Source: Berberis thunbergii (lineage: Eukaryota; Streptophyta; Magnoliopsida; Ranunculales; Berberidaceae). Taken from it: a stretch of 64,000 bases of DNA. Positions 56,858 through 64,000 of this stretch are shown piece after piece. The stretch covers positions 620,001 to 684,000 of the forward strand of contig QNQO01006979.1 of NCBI GenBank assembly GCA_003290165.1. The letters are read 5' to 3'. The translations under genes and the position numbers were made by a program. How positions within the stretch are numbered: the first letter of the stretch is position 1; each line of letters starts with the position of its first letter. The notes under the pieces were generated by a model. That model searched no databases. It was not told where the DNA came from and saw only the letters and a program-made list of their open reading frames with translations.

Positions 56858-56904
56858 ATATTGTATTATATATAATATTGAATTTCATCAGCAACAATTA
56901 GACT
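55595..56904. other. AT-rich DNA
   Basis: No recognised gene. It includes a TA-rich microsatellite at 56827-56880 (ATATAT runs folding on themselves) and repeated GATAAAGTT/TGAGAT words at 56505-56590. Confidence 0.5.
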
Positions 56905-57660
56905 TCATTTGATATGTTGCCAATCTTTTTGTTGAGTAGAAGCCACTTGATGTGAAGACCAATGTTCTAATTGCATAAGAATTGGTTTAGGACAAGGCCA
57001 AAGTATAATATTTTGCATAATAATGTTTGCTCGATTTATGAAAATAATCTGGATTCTATGTTGAGCTGGATAGGTAATTCCTTGTTTAAATTCAGGGGGT
57101 TTACTGGTAATGTACATTTCGACATTAGGTTGGTTTTTTCTCATTGATCATAAAACAACCATAACAACTTTTCGGCCAAAGATTTAGTTTGAGTTCAGTG
57201 AGTATAACCTGACCATAGTCTAATAATTTTTGGATGGTAAGAGTAAATTTTTTTTCTTTGAAATGAAAAACAGGAGGGTAAAACATGCTCATTATTATAT
57301 TGGCTTTGGGTATAGAGTATACTAATTGACATCGACATTCAATCCTGGAGATGAGTATATTATCACAATATTGATCAATGTTCAAGATTTTTGAGGTTCA
57401 AGCTATCCCATACGATGAATAAACCAAGATGGTTATTTCGATTTTGATCATAATTGGATAACCATTAAGAAATAAATATCTGAATGTCTTTTTCTTTTTG
57501 GCTAGATAAATTAATGATGTATGACTGTAGAGAATAGGGTAACGGAGATAGAAAAATATGTGTATAGAATTTTGTTGTGGTTTGTAAGTTTGATATGAGT
57601 AGATTTTTAGATTGAAAATTTCTCACTTATAGTGGAAGAAAGAACCTTTGTAAATTTTGG
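56905..57660 (-). pseudogene. Unidentified protein remnant, frameshifted
   Basis: Two overlapping minus-strand frames, 57385-57125 and 57144-56905, read as one continuous protein if a single frame change is allowed at 57125-57144 (KLLDYGQVILTELKLNLWP, then YITSKPPEFKQGITYPAQHR and NIIMQNIILWPCPKPILMQL). Upstream to 57660 the same strand reads on with only a few stops. The composition (aromatic-rich, beta-strand-like) and the position next to the pararetrovirus-like remnant suggest a viral or viral-like structural or movement protein, but I do not recognise it. Confidence 0.4.
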
Positions 57661-57756
57661 CAAAACCTTCGTATCAGCAAAAATTTGTTTACAAGTTTGT
57701 CAAATATCATAAGTTTGTTTACAATACATAAAACATTGTCATAAATGTGTTATGAG

Positions 57757-58375
57757 CAGGGGTGGGCATCCCATCCCGCGATCCCGAACCCGTTCCGATA
57801 TTTGCGGGTCTTAATGGATTGAATAATTTCATCCCGATCCCGTCCCAATCTAGAATGTGATGGGATGAGATGAAGATTTTCAATCCCGTCCCGTCCCGAA
57901 CTAATTTTTTAATATTAATTATTAATATTTTTATTTACTTATTTATTTATTTTATGAACATTTGCATAAATTAATTACTGCTTACTTTTCTTGTAACAGT
58001 TTGGTTATATTAGTCCTAGCACTTGGGTGTTCTCAATAGAACATTTGCAACTACTGTTAGCTAACATACTTAACAACTTTCTTTCATTTTTTCAGGTGTT
58101 GTTTACAAAATATATTGTCAAATGTAGTCCAGCAGTTGCAAATGCAACTTTATTTCCTTCAATATTTTGCAGCTGCAAGTGTAGTCCAGCAGTTTCAGGC
58201 TTCCAGCAGTCCAGGCTTCCTTCAAAATATATTGTCAAATGCAGTCCAACAGTTCCAGACTTCTATTTGATATGTCCAGATTAGCACGATGATCCCGTCC
58301 CGCCCCGATCTCGTATAAACGAGATGGGATAGAGATAGATATATCTCATCCCATCCCGTCCCGTGCCCACCCCTA
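57757..58375. mobile_element. hAT-type MITE of the GGGGTGGGCAT family, 619 bp
   Basis: It starts CAGGGGTGGGCATCCCATCC and ends GTGCCCACCCCTA, flanked by perfect 8-bp GTTATGAG duplications (57749-57756 and 58376-58383). The arms have repeated CCCGTCCCG and GGGATGAGAT words. The centre has two copies of AAAATATATTGTCAAATG and AGTCCAGCAGTT, and a splice-like TTTTTTCAGG. It lies 407 bp upstream of the PI4-kinase start codon. Confidence 0.93.
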
Positions 58376-58383
58376 GTTATGAG

Positions 58384-58782
58384 TTTAAATTTTCTACAAA
58401 AATAAATTATAATTTATATACAATTCTTTAAATCCACAACATAATTGGGCAGGTATGAATTTAAAGTGTGTTAACTGCTCCACCCACTAATAGCTTTTCG
58501 ACCTACGAGTCAACTCAACTCGTCCATTCCTTGTCGATCGCATTGCATTGCATTGTTTTTTGGCGGAAATTCCAGAGGATCCAATGCAACGCCAGATCAA
58601 ATATTGCCCAAAAAGCCGATTTTGAGAACCACATAACATAAAGAAAAAGAAAAAAGAAAAAACTCTCAGACGATCAACAACGACTTGACCAGAAAAGGCA
58701 AAGCGAACGAAGAAGAGAAGAGAAGAAGATCCCTTTTGATTCCTTCTCTCTCTCTTCGTCTTTTCGATTCGCTCTTTTGGTG
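58384..58782 (+). promoter_or_regulatory. Upstream region and 5' leader of the PI4-kinase gene
   Basis: The last ~70 bases before the ATG are CT-rich (TTCTCTCTCTCTTCGTC), as in many plant 5' leaders, preceded by a GAAGAGAAGAG-rich purine stretch (58705-58735) and a GCATTGCATTGCATTG triple repeat (58541-58556). No certain TATA box could be singled out. The MITE at 57757-58375 forms the distal boundary. Confidence 0.5.
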
Positions 58783-61619
58783 ATGGAGGCTTTGATCGAA
58801 CTCTGTGACCTGATTTCCAAGAACCCGGTTCAGTTGTCTGAGAAACTCGGTTGGATTTGCAGCCGATGTCCTTCACCAGGTTCGCTCTCCTCCGGATCTC
58901 CTTCAGTATCCCGTTCGCAACTCAATGCACTTCTCGCGATCGCCAGGTTTCTCTCAAAATGCCCTAATTATGCCGACCTTCGCCCCAAATCAGTGGTGGT
59001 GGAGTTTCTTCATGCCATCCCAGCTTCATTTAAGTTGTCATTCTGGCCTCAATCGTTTGGAGTCGAATCCATCTCATCTTTCTACTCCGGTTTCTTTGGT
59101 TATCTCGAGAAGGCCATGGAGCCTCCGTCAAATTTAGCTGACGAAGTCGCAGAGTTCTTTGGAGAGATCCTGGTTTCTGCTCTTATCTACCGTGATGGAG
59201 ACGACGGCATTTCTAGGGTTTTCTTGAACGTTGTGTCCCAAAATTTCCCTCCAGCAATTTCTTCTGAGGATGCAGGGAGGCTGGTCACTCTTCTGCTTGA
59301 GATTTTCAGTTTAGTTGAACCAATTTCGCCCAGGGCTGTAGTGAAATTGACTTCGGAGATGTCGTCCACGCAGAGTTCGCCTTATGAAGCTAATAACTTC
59401 CTCCATAGACATGATAGCACAAGTCCAGCTAATGAAGTTGCTTCGTCTAGTAGTCCGGCTTCGCGGGCTACTGATGAGGTTGGGACTCCGTCGTCTAGAG
59501 TGAATGGGAGCAGCAGTGCTTGGAGGACTAGTGTGGAAATTATGGGGGGGACTAGTTTTGGGTACTTAGACGGAGGAGGGGGCGGAGGGGGAGGGGTGGG
59601 GACGGCAAGTCAGTATGTTGCGAGTTTCGAAGAGGAGACATTGGAGAGTCTTGGGAAGCAAGCCTTGGCATTGAGGCTGATTGGGCATGTTTTAGATAAA
59701 ATTCCCAGAAGATCTGCGGTTGGATTGTTGGAGCAGATAAGAATTATTGCCAAGAAGCAGTTGCAGATGCTGTCAATTTTTTTGAAGGTAATGCTACTTT
59801 ATAATGTAGTTTGTAGTGATTAGGACTTAAACTTATTATATACCTGCTCAGAACATTTTTAGATGTTGTCGTCACTATATAATTCGATCACTCACTTGAA
59901 AGTACGAGTTAGTGAAATGCCTCAATCCAGTTTCACTGATAACTATTAACTTGTGAAATTGACTCACAAGTAAAAAATGACTGCTGTACTATAAGGACTT
60001 GCATCCAAGTAAGGAGATCATGCTCACCAAGCAATCTGAACATATAATTTGGTAATTCCACGAGTCCATTGATCGTGCCTCTTTACTTATTTTGTACGTT
60101 TTGTTTGAAATGCATCTTTATGCAGATTAGGAAGCGCGATTGGACAGAAGAGGGGGCACTCTTAAAAGCTAGAATCAACACTAAGATGTCTGTTTACCAA
60201 GCTGCAGCTTTTGTGCAAATTAAAACTCTTGCATCCATTGATTCTGATGGGAAATACTCTAAAAAATCCCTTCTTGAGACAATTGCATTGCTTGTAGATG
60301 CTGCCGAGTCTTGTTTGTTTTCTACTTGGCGTAGGCTGAGAATCTGTGAAGAGCTATTTAGTTTATTGCTCAAGGGAATAACAAAAATTGCTGTCCACCG
60401 TATGGATCAGCTATTAAGAGTTCTCCTTCTTCGGCTAAAACCTCTAGTGCTGACAACGTGTGCTCAGGTAATCGTTTTCTGTATTTCCAGATGAAATCTG
60501 TTTGTGGTTTATAATATGATAAGATGTGTGGGCATCTTGTATGTTTACACTGAAGCAGGCTGATACGTGGGGCAGCACCCAGGGAGCGATGTTTGAGAGT
60601 GTAACAAGTACAACTTGTGAGATAATTCAATTTGGTTGGAACAAGGACCGTGGTCCCGTGGACACTTTTATAATGGGATTAGCTGCATGTATTCGTGAAC
60701 GGAATGATTATGAGGAACAAGAGGTTAGTTTTTTTTGGTTTATGCAATGCACACACACAGACTCAGCACACACAAATATTATGTGTCCAATGTCTCTGCT
60801 TGCATAATGCACGTACGTGTTATATCTATGCAGACATGTAATCTGCTTTTTGTTGTCTATTCCGTTTCATCTCGCGTATATTGATTTTTCAGGATGGGAA
60901 CGATAAGAGGACTGTTCCTATTGTGCAACTCAATGTTATACGGTTGTTAGCAGATTTGAGTGTTTCTCTTAATAAGTCAGAAGTGGTGGACATGGTATTG
61001 CCACTATATATTGAAAGCTTAGAAGAGGGAGATGCGTCAGTTCCTAGTTTGTTGCGTCTTCGAGTATGGAACCACGATTTCTAGGATTTTATTCGTTATC
61101 CCTTACATAACAATTTATTTGTCTTCTAATACGTATATTTATTTTTTGTTAAATTTGTTGAAAGCAGCTCCTGGATGCTGTATCTTACATGGCTAGTTTG
61201 GGTTTTCAAAAGTCTTACCGTGAGACGGTTGTTCTGATGACAAGAAGCTACCTTAATAAACTTTCAACTGTAGGATCTGCAGAGAGCAAAACCTTGGCAC
61301 CAGAAGCAACCACAGAACGTGTGGAGGTATGTATTTAGTCTGAGACAGTCTGGATGTAGAAACTTTCTTCCTCTTCTTAAAATCTTTATTTGTATGTTTC
61401 ATAAAGAAACTTTCATTTAAGGTGTTACTGTTACTGTGCTTCACGAATATTATCGCTAAAACGGATGCTCACTGGTTCAATCACATTCTAGACTCTTCCT
61501 GCAGGGTTTGTTCTGATTGCTAGACGTCTTACTTGTCCTAAATTGCGGCCGGACTATCGTCATCGGCTATTGTCGTTATGCTCAGATGTAGGGTTAGCTG
61601 CAGAGTCAAAAAGTGGAAG
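58783..61619 (+). CDS. Phosphatidylinositol 4-kinase alpha (PI4K-alpha-1 type), N-terminal six exons; gene continues past the window
   Basis: The enzyme makes PI4P at the plasma membrane and is roughly 2,000 residues long; the catalytic domain is C-terminal and not in this window. Exons: 58783-59787, 60126-60467, 60559-60723, 60893-61063, 61168-61326 and 61492-61619, all with GT-AG borders; the first five have lengths divisible by three and the sixth ends in a split codon. The start MEALIELCDLISKNPVQLSE, the segment NALLAIARFLSKCPNYADLR, QLNVIRLLADLSVSLN, LPLYIESLEEGDASVPS, SYRETVVLMTRSYLNKLS and HRLLSLCSDVGLAAESKSG match the helical-repeat N-terminus of plant PI4K-alpha. A serine-rich linker and a poly-glycine tract (59570-59600) lie in exon 1. 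No stop or frameshift was seen in about 660 codons. The ATG at 58783 is chosen because the family starts M-E-A-L. Confidence 0.93.
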
Positions 61620-64000
61620 GTAAAACACTGTGCGTGATCCAGTGTTCAGCTATTTGAAAAAAAAGGAATTTTTACTATTATTTATTTTTTCAATCAAATA
61701 TACAGAAATATATTAATAAAAAGGCCAAAGTGACTGGTTAAATAGACTGTCCCCAAAAAAAAAACGTATTAGTGACAATTCCCCAAATACATCCCCAATG
61801 CCAAACTAGAGTTTTGATATCATTACAAATGAGGGTTGCATCCATTTTGATCCCTTCGCAAATGATCTATTTGAACAAGAAATTTACAATATAAGTGGTT
61901 CATTGCTTAAGTTTTATTGATGACTATGACTCACTGATCAAGGAGGCACAAATTTTCTTTTGTTTATGTCTTGTGCTAATTTTTTTTTTTGAAGGGTATG
62001 CCTTTACCTTCCTATTAGGAAAATCTCATCCCTATTTATGTAACCAGCTTTACATCTGTGTTTTGGACCCTCCTACGGCCCCATAACATTAGTGTCTAAG
62101 AAATCTAAAGCTTAATTATCATTTTAAACAACCATTCAAAGAATTTTCTTTTATATTTATAATATCCACAATAGGCTTTTAACATTAAAATAAAAATAGT
62201 GTTGTAAAATTGTCGAACCACAAAATCGAAATTGCAAACCTAGTAAATAACAAGAACATCATAAAGAATAAAAATAATAATAATAACAAAAAGGAATGAC
62301 TTGTGCCTGCATAGCGTGCACTCGAATGCTAGTTTTCTTAATGCGAGAAATGAATAGAAGAAGATATAAGATCTGTATAAAAGCAAAGACAGAAAGTCCC
62401 TACGTATTAAGGTCTATGCGTGATTTTTCCCGTGTTATAAATTAAATGAACTTCACCCCTTCAAACCACAATGTACCTCGATACCGAATAGGAGCAGTCT
62501 ATGTTGATGTTGATTGGGATGAAAAGTAAGACACCAAAATAAATAATTAGTACCTTGGTATCTTGGCAACTTCCCTGCAATTTAATACTATCCCTTGCCT
62601 CAATCTTGAAGACTTTCTTATTCCTTTCCAACTAAAAGATATCAGAATTTTGCGCAAGGGATTAAGGAGTAAGGATCATTCCCAAGCTGCCTTATTAAGT
62701 CTGCCTAGTGGGCTTTGCTGTAATGCTTTATTCATAATAAAAATATGATAGGTATCAAATGAGTCTTGAGACCTTCCTTTGGAAGGCCGTACATTTCCAA
62801 GACTTGCAAACTAAATGCCATCGAAAGGTAGCATCACCTTCTACCGTAGGATACTGATGAAAACAAATCCAAACCTCACAAGTAGGTGACGTGTTGGGTC
62901 TTCCTTACCTTTTCCTCTATGGAAAATGGCACAGTGCATCTCATATTCATACATTTCTTAGGGAGAACATCTCTTGTGGCATGTCTACTCCAAAAGTCCC
63001 ACAAGAAGGATGATATCTAGGCAGATCATAGTTTCTAAACAGGTTGGAAAGTTGTTCAAACAAAAAATATACCATTAGGGAGACTTGTCAAAAGATCCAT
63101 AGAAAAGACAAATCTGGCAATTCCCATTCTTGGATCATTTTCATTTTTATCCAGTTGACAAGATCCAATTCAATCGTCTTAGCTTCATTGAGAGCTCTCT
63201 TAATGCATAAGTCCCAGTACAACTCCCATTATCTACATGTCCAACTTCACTAACATACCACCATCCTTTTGGAAAACCAATCTTTAGAATCCACATTTCC
63301 CATCCAAATGTCATGTTAATATCTAGTTTGTGCCTTCACTGAAAAGCGAATGAGATCTCCTTATGGCACTCCACGTTGACATTGTGAATTAATATTTATA
63401 TTATACATTGTTAATTAATGTTATAATTATTTTAATTGTGATCAATTAATCAAAATTTTTAACTTTTTATAACATGTATGGTTAATTAATGTAATATTTA
63501 TTAATTTAGATTCATCTTCATCATCAAAGCTCATTCCGATACTTTCGGGAAGTAATGTGAATTTTATTTAGTTAAAACTTAATGATTATTAATTTTTAGG
63601 TTATTATTGATATCATATTAATATAATTAAAATGTTAGTTTAATATCAATTAGATATAAGTATCACTATGTATAATATTTATTTTATATCTTACGTATAT
63701 TTTAATTACCAAAACTGAAAAGTTTAGCATTGCGAAAAAAATGTTCAATTTTTTTTTTTATAAATAATATAAAAATGGTTTCAAATGGGGTTTGAAGACT
63801 TTACCAACCACTCAAAACACCGTAAGCTATTGAGGGACCACACGGAATTTGAAGTTTTAAGTGCGCTCGACTTCTAAAATTTGCCCGACTTCCTAGAAGT
63901 TGTCCTAGGAAGGTATAAATATACACTTTTGTTGTGGTGTAGAGATTGGTATAAAATTTGTGCCTGCCATTGCAGAGAATTTTGGTTGGTATACATATAG
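61620..64000 (+). other. Long intron of the PI4-kinase gene, to the window end
   Basis: After the donor GTAAAAC at 61620 no further kinase exon is recognisable in 2.4 kb. The other introns in the gene are 90-340 bp, so this one is expanded. It is AT-rich. Its 62560-63350 portion is less AT-rich, with codon-like stretches on both strands that I cannot assign, suggesting inserted foreign DNA. If no exon follows downstream, the gene would be a 5' fragment. Confidence 0.5.

Noticed and set aside
56827..56880. Replication origin or matrix-attachment signal
   Set aside because: A plain TA microsatellite explains it.
1..64000. CRISPR arrays, operons, rRNA genes
   Set aside because: None seen; the window is plant nuclear DNA and the direct repeats present are explained by transposons and microsatellites.

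Overview
The window is nuclear DNA of a flowering plant, most likely a eudicot with a TE-rich, AT-rich genome. The evidence is spliced exons with GT-AG introns, plant-only gene families (plastid ATP/ADP translocase, TGA bZIP, plant PI4-kinase alpha) and plant-type transposons of nearly every class. I cannot name the species. Only one convincing working host gene is present: the 5' six exons of a phosphatidylinositol 4-kinase alpha (PI4K-alpha-1 type) gene at 58783-61619, which runs off the right edge. Nearly everything else is mobile DNA, much of it nested.

Layout. 1-8592: the right-hand part of a CACTA (En/Spm) transposon whose left end lies outside the window. It carries exon-intron fragments of at least five unrelated host genes, all on the + strand: plastid ATP/ADP translocase, TGA bZIP factor, GH38 alpha-mannosidase, ABCB transporter and SAR1 GTPase. 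It sits inside the ORF1 of a LINE whose 3' end follows at 8593-9050. 9051-11800: decayed intergenic DNA with a fold-back MITE. 11.8-24.8 kb: a hAT transposon (BED finger and hAT transposase, minus strand) split by an 8.8-kb tRNA-Asp-primed non-autonomous LTR element (called LTR-A here), which itself contains a GC-rich hAT-type MITE. 25.6-26.6 kb: a hAT-type MITE with a second copy of that GC-rich MITE inside it. 26.6-31.7 kb: a nearly full-length but inactivated Ty1/copia element. 33.1-36.7 kb: four MITEs and a tRNA-derived SINE, most with visible target-site duplications. 37.7-47.6 kb: a second tRNA-Asp-primed element (LTR-B) with no coding capacity. Its left LTR holds a solo LTR of the LTR-A family, which in turn holds a complete LINE-like insertion encoding only ORF1. 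47.6-51.7 kb: an unclassified repeat, a Myb/SANT-like remnant and a dead hAT transposase. 51.7-55.6 kb: a heavily mutated endogenous pararetrovirus-like sequence lacking reverse transcriptase. 56.9-57.7 kb: an unidentified protein remnant. 57.8-58.4 kb: a hAT MITE about 400 bp upstream of the PI4-kinase start codon.

The most notable structures are the multi-gene-capturing CACTA element, the ORF1-only ('half-LINE') retroposon, and the two non-autonomous LTR families, which differ in LTR sequence and gag content but share three short non-coding boxes, one of them an inverted repeat. TE boundaries marked as exact are supported by terminal repeats plus target-site duplications read directly from the sequence. 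Family names come from recognised protein or terminal motifs. No database search was possible.
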